Positions 51,595 through 62,639 of a DNA stretch of 64,000 nucleotides are shown piece after piece. The position numbers were made by a program, and so were the translations under genes. The notes under the pieces are model-generated. The model did no database searches, had not been told where the DNA came from, and saw only the letters and a program-made list of their open reading frames with translations. The DNA comes from Limnoperna fortunei (lineage: Eukaryota > Mollusca > Bivalvia > Mytilida > Modiolidae): contig OX104119.1 in assembly GCA_944474755.1 (NCBI GenBank), positions 48,915,657 through 48,979,656 on the forward strand, given 5' to 3'. How positions within the stretch are numbered: the stretch's first letter is position 1; every line of letters starts with the position of its first letter.

Positions 51595-51980
51595 GTAATC
51601 GAATTCAATTTTTGGTCTTGGTTCTCTGAAGGGTTCCTACAGCTTTACCAGCAAAGCTGCTCAGTGTGTTTCTAGGAGGCGAACAGCTGTTACCCTATCG
51701 TTTTGACAGCAGGTTCTCGGGTTAAAAAAGGGAAAACTGACTATATCGAGCAACCGTTGTTATCGTTTTTCATGATAAAGAGCTATAGTTTTTGCATTGT
51801 TGCCAGTACAAGACTAAAGTCTCTGTCCCTTAAATACATACAAAATTCTTGTGGAATTTAATACAGATTGATCAATTCTATATTCCTATTTGTTTGTTAT
51901 CTTGCTCTGAACCGGAATATAGCTGAAGTACTGTATGCTTGCTGGACTATAAAGCAAACTTTTAATAAATCATTTCGTCA
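51595..51980 (+). mobile_element. S2 repeat copy
   Basis: 'cctacagctttaccagcaaa', 'gttttgacagcaggttctcg', 'tttgcattgttgccagtaca', and 'accggaatatagctgaagta' with 'ctgtatgcttgctggac' show the S2 3' half best. Confidence 0.5.
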
Positions 51981-52754
51981 TTTTGCATGACGTTGGGGGA
52001 GAAACGTAGATACAAAAAATACAACCTTCAGAATCTCCAACATACACACGAAAAAAAACCAACAAAACAAACAACACGTGCTTTTTCGATAATGACTATG
52101 TTTACGATAAAATTGATATAAAATCCAATGACTATTTATTTTTTCGTTTCTCTAAATTGACCACTTCAAACTGTGATCAAGCCTTGATAACATTTCTTAC
52201 GTCATTTGAACTATCTCGAGATTGAAAATGTTTAAGCCGATGTACTATTACTCCCGTTTTAGAAGTTTTGTTTTGCGTATTAGAAGATATTATTCTTTTT
52301 GTATAGGTCGTCACATGTTTTTAATTCGATAAATTATACCAAAAGATTAATTTCACCAGAGTTAATGAAATTGAGTTTCGTCTATCAATAATACTGTTGG
52401 CTAAACAAATCAACCAATTATCTCCACGTCAATAAAATAAAGACAGAATTGGTCGAAAAAGGCATTTTATGTTTTACTTTAAATTTCATAATGCAAACTG
52501 ATGTAGGTATTTCGTTATTGAAGATATATTGAAAGATGCTGATTTTAAAGACATATGCTAAATCCCGAATTATACGCCTCATATGCAATTACTTTTACAG
52601 TACATTACATTTAATCTTGGTTGTCTGAGTCTTCCAGACGTTGAACAAACATATTATAATTTATTCTTTTTTAATATCAGGAAATATTTTAATCACGTTG
52701 TTTAAGATAGGTCCAAACAGACCTCTTACCAATGTTGTCTTGAGGTAGTAAAAC

Positions 52755-52870
52755 ATTTAGCAATCCAGCTTTATCATTGCGTCTTATTTTTGCTTTCACA
52801 GTAATCCCCCACCTTTGGTGGGAAAAATAGCAATCCTGGTCGTTTATGATTGAACATGGTTTACAATTTG
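52755..52870 (-). mobile_element. S1 SINE fragment
   Basis: 'agctttatcattgcgtctta', 'cccccacctttggtgggaaa' and 'tagcaatcctggtcgtt' match S1 in minus orientation. Confidence 0.5.
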
Positions 52871-53004
52871 TTTTCGTTATAGAGGTTCAGTTTTCGTTTA
52901 AATGTGTTATACATTTGGGTAAATTTTCATAATCCTACAATTCCATTACATTTTAACTATTCACATGGGTTTCAACCTAAATTCAGCTAATTATCGTGGA
53001 AAGT

Positions 53005-53285
53005 ACTGCTTATTATCGCTATTTTGCAGTATTTTCCTTTGATCTTTGTGTGCGATATTATTCCATATCACTCTACTAGCTTGAGATGGGCCATCTCAGC
53101 TCGCTGTCAAGACGTCGTTAATTAACATTATGACGTCACAATGTTACAAAACAGCGATAAACAGATTATTTACGTTTTATGAAACTCGATGCATTTTCTC
53201 GTCATCTCATCTCAGGGCTGACGCCCTTCGATGAGATATGAACGAGAAAACGCACCTCGTTTCAAAAAACGTAAATAACCTATAA
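53005..53285 (-). mobile_element. Foldback MITE, copy 2 (reverse orientation)
   Basis: Reverse complement of 32640-32930 over nearly its whole length: 'ttatcgctattttgcagtat', 'cgtcaagacgtcgtt' in reverse order, and the hairpin 'ctcgtcatctcatctcaggg'. It lies directly next to an S1 SINE. Confidence 0.85.
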
Positions 53286-53309
53286 GTATCAGTTGCATTT
53301 TTCAGGTCT

Positions 53310-53500
53310 TTGCCATCTTTTATTGATAACGTGACTGTCAACACTGAGATTGCCTGTTCCAGTCTAGTTGCCGGAATGTTGTGCTTGACTCCAATCTTAA
53401 TTTTCAAGAAGTGTCAATTTTTCATACATAATTTTGGGTTGGTTGTCTTCCTCCCCAAATAAAAACTGAACGCCATGATAAAGATGACAAATGCAATTCA
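53310..53500 (+). mobile_element. S1 SINE copy
   Basis: 'tgactgtcaacactgagatt', 'gcttgactccaatcttaatt', 'ttgtcttcctccccaaataa' and 'aactgaacgccatgataaag' run in S1 order in plus orientation. Confidence 0.75.
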
Positions 53501-54857
53501 AACAAAGACAAAACTCTATTCCTCGTGAATTTGATGTCTTAAAAATTCAAAATGATCATTATAAACAATGATAGATTTGAACTATTTGTTATACCCTTCT
53601 GATTAAAAATTGTAGAATAATAGCAGTGCCAGTTTTCATTCGTCTGTTACGCATCATGCCTTGTGACCTAACAGTTGACATTGATATTGGGCATTTAACT
53701 GACATGATTGATGCAATTAATTAGTGCTAACAGTTTTTCTAGCTTATCTTTAAACAATTTGAATGTCTGAATGAACAAACTATCTTGTATGGGTAAACAA
53801 AAATCCGCGAATGTGTATTGTCTTTACCGCTGATGAAACATTGACAGTGTTAACTTAAAGTGTAATAAAAATGTTCATTAATTTTTTATACAGATTCATC
53901 ATGTACAGAACTTGCTTTTCATTGTCCTTTGAAGTGTCGAGTGTAGCTATTAAAACATTGCGAAACGTAAAGAAGAAAGTTTTTTTTTTCTTTGGAAATG
54001 CTATAATAGGATTCGTTGATTAGTTATCCGTATATTGATAATGGCGACCTAATTAAAATAATCATCATACAAATTTGCATACACTATAACAACAATTCCG
54101 TAGTATTAATCCAGATTTGTTCACATACGATACCTTCCAAAATTTCACATACAATTATGGGGTTCTTTAATTGTTCCATGTATTAAACGAAATAAACAGA
54201 GACCCGGATGCCAATTCATACATAACGCACAGCGGAAAATAAAAAAATATTTAGGATGTTCTATGCTAATTATCCAACGGTTTTTTATTCTAGATATAGC
54301 AAGTTGTAAATTTGGCGGACAACATTGATAAGATTTGTCCGTTAAAGGTGACATAGAAATCGCAATTATTTCAAATGTACAATATATTCTAAAATTTGAA
54401 GAAAAGACGTTCCGTATTATGAAGAGCAATGGGTCATATTTTCTTGAATTGACGGGCATCGGACAGCTAGATTGAATGCGCACTAAAATTATGATTTTCG
54501 TTCTTGCCTTGATGTTACGTTTGTAATTAGACCAGATCGCAATGTAAAACGTTAGTTAGAAAGAAAAAGTGTTGAAACTGCTTCTCACAATATTAAATAA
54601 AAATTAAACAGATGGCAAATCAACTCAATTCAAATAGCCCAGGAACTGTATTGCAATCAGTATGATTATTTTTAAGTTGATTGTTTAGTATATTTCATTT
54701 CATCTCGCTATCTTCTTTTTTTTATTTAAATAGATTGTAAATTGTTTAGCTATAAATCAGTCAGTAACAGGTGTGTTTATTGTTTTTTTGGCTTATTTTG
54801 CCTGGTATTGTATAAAAGTGCATTCATAGCAAGTTAAACTTTAAAAACTTTTTTCAG

Positions 54858-54972
54858 GCTACTTGTATTGTAACGCTGCAACCGATGGTTACACCTGTTG
54901 GGACTATGCCAAAGCAGGATCAAAGACCTTCGGACAATGCCCAATGTTTATGGTTAGCTAGACATCAACCAG
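54858..54972 (+). pseudogene. Copy B receptor exon 2, frame broken
   Basis: After 'aacttttttcag' the exon encodes YLYCNAATDGYTCWDYAKAG and continues to CPMFMVS, identical to copy A except TF to AT in the middle. It then meets TAG. A net 5-bp loss near the 3' end (115 bp against 120) also shifts the frame before the intact-looking donor g|gtataa. No first exon is found upstream in copy B. The central 63 bp are identical to copy A although flanking introns are strongly diverged. Confidence 0.88.
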
Positions 54973-54999
54973 GTATAAATTATTAGTGGGAGCGCTCAT

Positions 55000-56750
55000 G
55001 GATCATGTAAAATTCGAAATGAGTTAACATCCATATCGCGAGTTAAAATCTAAACAGCGCCGCTGCTAAGAAATAACGAGCACACTTGTGTATCATAACA
55101 ATGCGCAGTGCTTCAGAAACATTAAATCTCGAGTCTCATAAAGCAATTAAAAAGCAATTGATGACCTTAACACATAAAACAAGAGACGATATGAACAATT
55201 ATAACACAAAAAATCCCTGTATATTATAATAATACGGAAATAACAGTTGTATTGTTTCTAATGTCTGCTAACTCGTGTCATTATTGTTCTGTTTTCGTGT
55301 TTTATTTGATAACTTATTACTTTAAATAGACTCTGGTATCTGAATATTTTCAATATAAATTAAGAAAGGAGACCAAAAAAATCACGTATTCAGCAACTGT
55401 ATTGGACAAATAAATAAAAGACAAGATGTTTAATAAACTATGTAGAATTAGTCTGTGTGGTACCTATTAGTTTCTTTGATTTTGTTATTGCTGGAGATGC
55501 AAATTTAATATTTACGAAGACTGTTGTGTTTTTAGTGAGCCACAGGCAAAACCAGGACAAATGATTTTAAAAAAGAGCAGGATTAATATGAACTTCAAAA
55601 TGCACTTGAAATAATTTTAACATGGCTTTAATAAGTTCCCGACCACACATTGTTGTGGACTTATTGTTTTTGCTGTCTTATTATCTTTCTCGCCGGAAAC
55701 TTTGTCCGACACGTTTTTTGTAGAAAGTAGTGGGAACTTCATGAAACTTTGCACATACAATGCAATAGCTGTGCAAATCGCATTTAGATTTTTAAAAATG
55801 ACCACCGTTAAAAATTAATGTACATTCTAAGATCTCATTGATAGGTAGAAAAATATCAATGCAAATTCGTACACGGATATAGTTTACTATCCTGATATTT
55901 TTTTACGAAAATTGGACGCGAATGCGCCACGAAAAGGCAGATAATTCATCACACTCGCCAAAAGTCAACTTTGCCAGATTTCGACGAAATTTGATTGATA
56001 AATTTTAATGTGCTGAATAATAACGTAAAGTCACCGACAATGTTTGCAGACGAGAAGGACAATTTGTGACTTGCAAGCACTATCAGCACTAGTTATGATT
56101 AGATGAGAACAGCACATCATTAGTACTGGTACAAACATGCACATATTTTGACCCTGCTCTCCACCCTGAAAAGAATTTCAAGGACCTTAATTTCTAAAAA
56201 ATCAGCATAGCAGAACAAAACGTAACACGATCTGTAACTCATTACATTTAGATTGACATACGAAAAATCATCTCACAAAAAGCCCCATCCCCTTTTTAAT
56301 AGAACTTCTGAAGTCCACGGTCCGTCAGTCCTGAAAAAACTCAGTGGAGCAGAACGAAACGCATATTTGTTCTATAACTTATCACTGTAGTCTCACGTAC
56401 CAAAAAATCCACGGAATAACTACAGAAGTCCGGAAAAACATATGGCACAGATGGAATTTCTAACGGACAGGAGTAAAACAATGTGCCCTTGCATCTTCAT
56501 CTATTACTTGCAAAAACGTTTCATAAAAGTATTCATAACTGCCTACAAAATACCATAACTGACAAAAAGTCTGAAAAAAAATTAAATCTAACTATCTTGC
56601 ACAACTTTTTCTTTACGTGTAAAAGTTAAACGTATTAGAATTCAAAAACGTAATAAAACATTATTTTGAATACAATTAAAATAAAACCTTATCATACTTT
56701 AGAACAAAAACAGTAGTATGAACAGTATTTTGTTTTGTTTAAGTGTCGTT
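55000..56750. other. Copy B intron 2, no gene seen
   Basis: It corresponds to A 12600-14300. At about 56340-56470 ('ctcagtggagcagaacgaaa' through 'aaaacatatggcacagatgg') it shows the empty site of the SINE found at A 13535-13716. Confidence 0.5.
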
Positions 56751-56890
56751 TTACACCAGATTCAGTTTTTGGTAGTGCCTGGTGAAAACTCGACCTTTGG
56801 TAGGACAGCCTTTCCAATTGAAAGACAAAAACCTCAATACCGCAGTGACTTATAGACAATAACCTGTTATCTTAAAGTTACCTCAATACA
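56750..56890. repeat. S1 fragment and a residual unit of the 46-bp minisatellite
   Basis: 'cagtttttggtagtgcctgg' and 'cgacctttggtaggacagcc' are S1-like (minus). Directly after, 'cctcaataccgcagtgactt', 'atagacaataacctg' and 'aaagttacctcaatac' form one unit of the minisatellite that spans 1.5 kb in copy A. Confidence 0.7.
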
Positions 56891-57544
56891 TTTACATTTA
56901 TTGCTCGACAACTCACGATGGTCTTTTTAATGAAACGCTACATATTAACAGAAAGGTTAATGATTCACACATAAATTAAATGTGCATGCATTTAAAGGCC
57001 ATTATAATCGAATACATGTATGTCAATTTATAAAGAGAGATTTTGATTTAACTTATCTCATAGATTTCACCAGACTTTATGACACACTATATTATCTCAA
57101 ATATACAGTTTGTCATAATGAACAACAGCATTGTAAATTGTAATGTGCTTTTTCCCGCTGAATGTCTTTACCATGACAAACTATGAAGCAGATGTTTATG
57201 GATACGTCTGCATTTTGAAAAATGGTCTTAGTGGCATTTTCTTGGTTAGCATTCGTGACCTAAAATAAAACAATAATGATTAGTTTAAGACCTGTAAGTC
57301 CTGCGAAAAATATCTATCAAATGAATCAATTTGATTTGTTCATCGTCTGCAATTTTCTAATTATTTATCAGTGTTTAATTTTACAAGAAATATTATAGCA
57401 TTACAGTAACATAGTGATTGCAAAAACTTAATTAGTTTATACACATTTTTATTCATATAAAGTGTCTGGTAGATGTCTAGCTGGATTACTGTTGTGCATG
57501 CTTTATCAAGAAAATAATGTTTGCAAAACTAGTACATTGTGATG

Positions 57545-57785
57545 GCTGGAATCATTCGTTAGGGTTCACAGTGGCTTTTGGAGATGTCGTTGCAGCCTCT
57601 TAATGTTTAAGCCCATACAAAGATGCCATACTTTTCCAGTAACAGTTAAAATTTTGCTTTAGGATCCATCTTTTTCGAATCGATTTATTGTTTTTGACCT
57701 GTGCTTGTCCTAAATATAGTTAAAATACTGCTTGATGTAGGCAAACATCTAAGCGACCAATCAAACAATCAATCAATCGTGAGGG
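57545..57785 (+). mobile_element. S2 repeat copy with AATC tail
   Basis: 'ggcttttggagatgtcgttg', 'cctaaatatagttaaaatac', 'tgcttgatgtaggcaaac' and the end 'aaacaatcaatcaatcgtg' place the 3' end of an S2 copy. Confidence 0.6.
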
Positions 57786-59671
57786 AGGAAGTGCATACAT
57801 AACATTTTATAGTAATTACGAAACCTGATCCTGATGTACATAATAAATATTCTATAGAACTTCTGCCTGTGGTGTTTTATATTTATGTGTAAGAATAGAA
57901 AAATAGACTCATACAAAATTGCATGTCAATATCTCCAAGCGATGCCGGTAAGGAGGGACTAATAAAACAGGCTTTTCAGTTAAAGTTAGTATGGTAACGA
58001 CTCTGAGATGGACTAGTTTAGGGTAAAAACGTCCCATAAGCCTGTTTCAGCATCATATTAGTATTGAACAACCAAACTAAAAATGCAATTTAAAAGATTA
58101 ATTTTATACATATATTGGTGTCATAAATCAAAAATACGTATTAATCAAGACAATCGAAATCATACTTTTTGATTACGACCTCTGCTATATGGTGTAGGGA
58201 TGTGGCAAAGGTAAAGGATGTTCTTCCGAAGTGGCTGGGTATAAAGAAACTGTATTTATTTATACAGTATTTAAGTAGTAGTCAACCTAAGAATCATGCA
58301 AAATTGAAGAAAAGTGATTCATCGATAAAAAGGCTACAGTGGTTTATTTTTAACGAAAGATAGTTCAAAGTATACAAAATAAGAAATAAATAACAATTTG
58401 CTCATAACTGCTTGGTCCTGGGATAAATCTTGCCATTTTATTACAATGCTTTCTATTGAAATTATTGACAGTTTTAAGAGTTATCTCCCTTTCTTACAAT
58501 TTTCCAATGCATTCTATATATTTTTTCTCTCAGGACCAGGGCTAGTTTGGAAAAAGAGTACAAATTATCAAATCAGGGTGGAAGTAGGAGTAACATATCA
58601 AAAATAAAGTGGTGTAGGCTTTCCACCCATGAATCGCTCTTTGCATGATTCTAATAAAAAGTGGTACTTAAATTATCAATTTTCTATGTGTAAAATACAA
58701 ACTGTAAATAAATGTAACTTTATACTTTCAATGATTTACAGTACTTGCACCCGTAAACGCAACACATTGACTGATTGATAACTGATTGCTGACGGATTTT
58801 GGAACGCTGACGGATCGCTGACTGATTGATGATGACGACATCCGTCCAAAAGTATGAATCCGTCATTACCTTGGTAACCGTCAGCGATCAGTGCGATCAG
58901 TCCAATCAGTGCGATCCAGAATCCGTCATTTAATTATATGCATAAATCGGTTAGTTTATTGACGAATTCGTATAAATTAATAATTTAAAGATAAAACGGA
59001 TTCTGCGTCATTTGTATATAATATATGCATTTATTATACCTTTTTTATAATAAAATAAAAACATGCGTTTAAAAGAATTGTTAATACAATGTCTCGTTCT
59101 GTATGAATAAATAAACATATTTAAAGAAAATTTTTTTCTTTATATTATATAATTAAGCACATTTCTTTAAAGCAGGACATATGTGGGAACCAAGTCCTGT
59201 AAACCTTCAAAACACTTCTATTTATGGCACATCAATAACGAAGAGGTAAATGTTTTTTTCGTAATCCATTATTGATTCTCTTTTTTTATTCCCGCGACTC
59301 GTGATTTTTGGCGACCTGTTACATGTATATTTTTTGTCATATATTAAGCCGACCCGACTCCCCCAATTAGTAACAGCTTTATTTCACATTTAGAAAAGAA
59401 CGTGGCCTCTTTTTGACATCATTATTAGTTACTTAAATGTGTGCCTGCGTGTTTTTATTTTGTCTACAACATTTTAAATACAATTATAAAACTGTTGTGT
59501 ATAACAATTGTTCAACTGTTAAACAATCCTTGTCAATCAAAACGCATTGTTTACTAAACAAAAGTTGTATTGTAAAATATACAGCAATTCTTGTCGCAAG
59601 TTTTATTGGACAGGCAATAAAATTTGTTTTAAAAAGTATACATATAATTACGCTGGATTGTTCCATTTGTT

Positions 59672-59860
59672 TCATGGCGTCCATTTTTTATTGGGGGTGG
59701 GGTGGGAGAAAGCCGGAGTACAGGTAAAGAACTGACAGTCTTTTGTCAATTAAAGTGGAGTCGGGGGCACCCTATCTGCAGTCGTTCGAAAATCCGCAAC
59801 CTGTTGACAGGCATGTGACAACTAGTAGATGACTAACCAATCAGCCACCTAGGCCCCAAT
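59672..59860 (-). mobile_element. S1 SINE copy
   Basis: 'catggcgtccattttttatt', 'gaaagccggagtacagg', 'ggcaccctatctgcagtcgt' and the head 'aatcagccacctaggcccc' give a nearly full-length but diverged minus-orientation copy. Confidence 0.75.
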
Positions 59861-60177
59861 AACGCCAGGGAGAATTGTCTGCGAATACTGAGGTTAAGCG
59901 TAAAAATGTGTTACAGATAGACACATGTTTCAGTACGAAATAGTAATTTTTTTAACATAACGTTATAAATTGTTTAGGTCTTAACATTGTCATTACATTG
60001 TCATATCGATGAAACAGAACCATTTCAAAACTTGCCTTTAAAAGAGTGTCATTCAATTTAAACAATAACTTATTGTATTGATTGATTGTTTGCTTTTCTT
60101 TCAGCGAGAGTATTTAAGCTCTATTCATGACGAGAATAAGTTAAATATAAATCAATTTGATTTGTTTGCTTGTTTAA

Positions 60178-60412
60178 ATATTGTTTAATCCACTTTCAGC
60201 AATTTTTCAGCTATATCATGGCGTCCAAATTTTTTATTTGAGAAGGAAACCGGAGTACCCGGATAAACTACCCGTCCTCCAGTAGGAAAATTGGCTCCCT
60301 TTCAATTAAGTCGAGTGCACCCTGCCTGCAGTGAGATTCGAACACGAAACCTCAGTGTTGACAGACCACGTGATCAATAGTTGATGAACTAACATCACCA
60401 CTCGGCTCCTTC
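60178..60412 (-). mobile_element. S1 SINE copy, near full length
   Basis: 'cactttcagcaatttttcag', 'ctatatcatggcgtccaaat', 'gaaaccggagtacccggata', 'caccctgcctgcagtgagat' and the head 'caccactcggctcctt' are all present in order. Confidence 0.85.
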
Positions 60413-60832
60413 AATCAATTAGATAAAGATGGACAAAAGGACAATTTTGAAAAATATAGGGCATGGGTTGGGGAGTAAGATTTCATGTCACTATGGTTCG
60501 CGGCAATTTTAATATGACCTGAACCACCACACCCACCCCACCCCCCAAAAAAAATAAATATATATATAAATAACGGGAGAACATCCCATGTCCGCCAGCT
60601 GAGGATGCACTGGGCAGCTCTGTTAAACCTATCAACCAATTTCAAGTACTTCCTTATTTAAAGGAAATCATTTATTCTTATATATCATCAATTGTGGAAT
60701 GATTTTAAAAGAAATCGTAAAATAAACAATTGCGACGGCTAAAATGCGAAAACAGAATTGATTTTCGTATCACGCTTACATATTCGCATTTTAAACTCAT
60801 AAGCTTCGATATACAAACGCTGTTAGTAGTTT

Positions 60833-61487
60833 AATCTTTATTTGAGATTTAATTCTGTGCAAATTCATGTGACATAATGAGATAGTGAATAAAATATATA
60901 AATAGATGTTTTCGCTTTTGTCGTAAATCGTATTCAGTATTATACACCGGAATTCTTAGGAATTGTGGCACAGTAGTTTATTCTTTATTTGTTTGTTTGT
61001 TTGAATGGTGTTTTTAGTGGGGGAGGAAGCTGGATTACCCGGAGAAAACCCCAGACCTGCGGTAGGAAAATCCTTGACAATTAAGATTGGAGTCGAATAC
61101 ACCCTGCCTGCAGTGAGAATCGAACTCACAATCTCTGTGTTGACAGACCACGTGATCAATAGTAGACGAACTACCTTGATCACTCGGCCAACGAAACCCC
61201 TTATTCTTTATTTGAGATTTAATTCTCTGTAAATTCACGTGACACAGTGAGATATATAGTGAATAAAATATATAAATAGATGTTTTTGCTTTTGTCGTGA
61301 ATCTTATTCAGTATTATACAGGGGAATTTTTAGGAACTGTGGCACATAAGTTTATTCTTTATTTAATTCTGTGTAAATTCATGTGACTCTATGGGGTAGT
61401 TAATAAAATATATAAATAAATGTTTTTGCTTTTGTTGTAAATCTTATTCAGTATTATACACCGGAATTCATAGGAACTGTGGCAAAG
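60833..61487 (+). repeat. Three ~147-bp tandem repeats, split by a SINE
   Basis: Each unit has 'ttattctttatttgagattt' (shortened in the last), 'gtaaattcatgtgac', 'gaataaaatatataaataga' and 'cttattcagtattataca'. Units lie at about 60833-60991, 61201-61350 and 61350-61487. The S1 SINE at 60992-61200 interrupts unit one at its junction with unit two. Confidence 0.88.
60992..61200 (-). mobile_element. Full-length S1 SINE with 14-bp target-site duplication
   Basis: Read on the minus strand it starts with a tRNA-like head: an A-box-like TTGGCCGAGTGATCAAGG and a B-box-like GTGAGTTCGATTCTCAC. A body with CCTGCCTGC-type marks follows in the order of the family, then a (CAAA)n tail. The direct repeat 'ttattctttatttg' is at 60978-60991 and 61201-61214. 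Because the insertion sits in tandem repeats, part of that repeat match could be pre-existing. This is the reference copy for family S1. Confidence 0.88.
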
Positions 61488-61599
61488 AAAAACAAACTGA
61501 CCAAACCACGACAAATGATCTTTTTAAGCGTTTACAATAAAAAAAACCACGACCTCGGAGGTTAAGGTAGCAGTAACCTATTATTGATCACCAAGTTGT

Positions 61600-61790
61600 A
61601 TGCTTGATCCTCACAGCGAGATGGTGAGCTCGACACATCCCTATAAATTTGCAAAGAGCACCAGTTTTCCTGTCGAAACTTTGCTGTTTCGTTGGGTACT
61701 CCAGCTCTTCCCAATAAACACTCGATGTCATATTATATAAACTAATATAATTTTTTAAAAATAGTGTTAAACAAACTTCAAACATACATA
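61600..61790 (+). mobile_element. Diverged S1-like SINE
   Basis: 'accagttttcctgtcgaaac', 'ttgggtactccagctcttcc', 'caataaacactcgatgtcat' and 'atagtgttaaacaaac' keep S1 order. It is an old copy. Confidence 0.55.
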
Positions 61791-62639
61791 TAATGCTAAC
61801 GCGAAAAGGCGAAGTGGAAAAATGTTACGATTTCGCCTTCACGTTTTTCGTGTTTCTCGCTTTTTCCGCTTTAAAACTTTTCGAAGACAAATACGAGATG
61901 TACGCCTTGGCATGCGAGGTCAAATATTTTTTGAATTTATTGTGTGTGTGGTTTTTTTTCATTTCTTTTTTTAATTATTTTTTAATAAAATGACACTATG
62001 TGATGTTTATATGCCCGTCAAAGATGCATTAGTGATATTTTTTTTTCGGGGGGATTTCCATATATCATTTATAACTTTAGACTAGACGTTTTCCGCTTTC
62101 AAAATACGGTCGTGCGCCTTGGCACTCGAGATGCTTTTTTAAAGTCATTGTGTGTGTGCGTTTTTAAATTTACTTTGTTTTAATTATTTTGTTACACTAT
62201 GTAATGTTTATATTTCGTCACAGATGCATTAGTCATAGATTGGGGGAATTTTCATTTTTTTTATTAATAACTTTAGACCAGTTTTAGCCTTAATATTAGA
62301 TAAAACGATCCATCAATGATGACATAACAGTTGACATTTTTATACTTCTATTATTTGCGAGTGAAACGAATTTTCACATTTCGAAATATTAATTTTACTA
62401 ACCGGAAGTTGAATGGACGGATTGGAACGATCAGTCCAAATCAATCTGTCAGATCAGTCAAATCGTTCCAAATCCGTCAATTGACGGATGGACGGATTGG
62501 GAACAATCTGACGGATTGGGAACGATTTGACTGATCTGACTGATGGATAACTGATTGGTGACGTATTTTGGAACGCTGACGGATCGCTGACGGATTGATA
62601 AAAGTGTTGTGTCTTCAATCTCAAGTACTGTAAATATAA

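Larger units (their letters stand above)
58734..62635. mobile_element. Possible 3.9-kb TIR element with subterminal repeats
   Basis: 'atttacagtacttg' at 58734-58747 is the exact inverse of 'caagtactgtaaat' at 62622-62635. Just inside both ends are clusters of a 'ctgacggattg' motif in both orientations (58770-58925 and 62410-62600), sharing 'ttttggaacgctgacggatc'. No transposase is seen inside; the interior holds SINEs and simple repeats. A clear target-site duplication was not found, so two separate foldback elements are an alternative reading. Confidence 0.45.

Noticed and set aside
61080..61200. tRNA gene on the minus strand
   Set aside because: A- and B-box-like motifs are present, but the sequence is the head of a SINE with a tail and flanking direct repeats, not a free tRNA gene.
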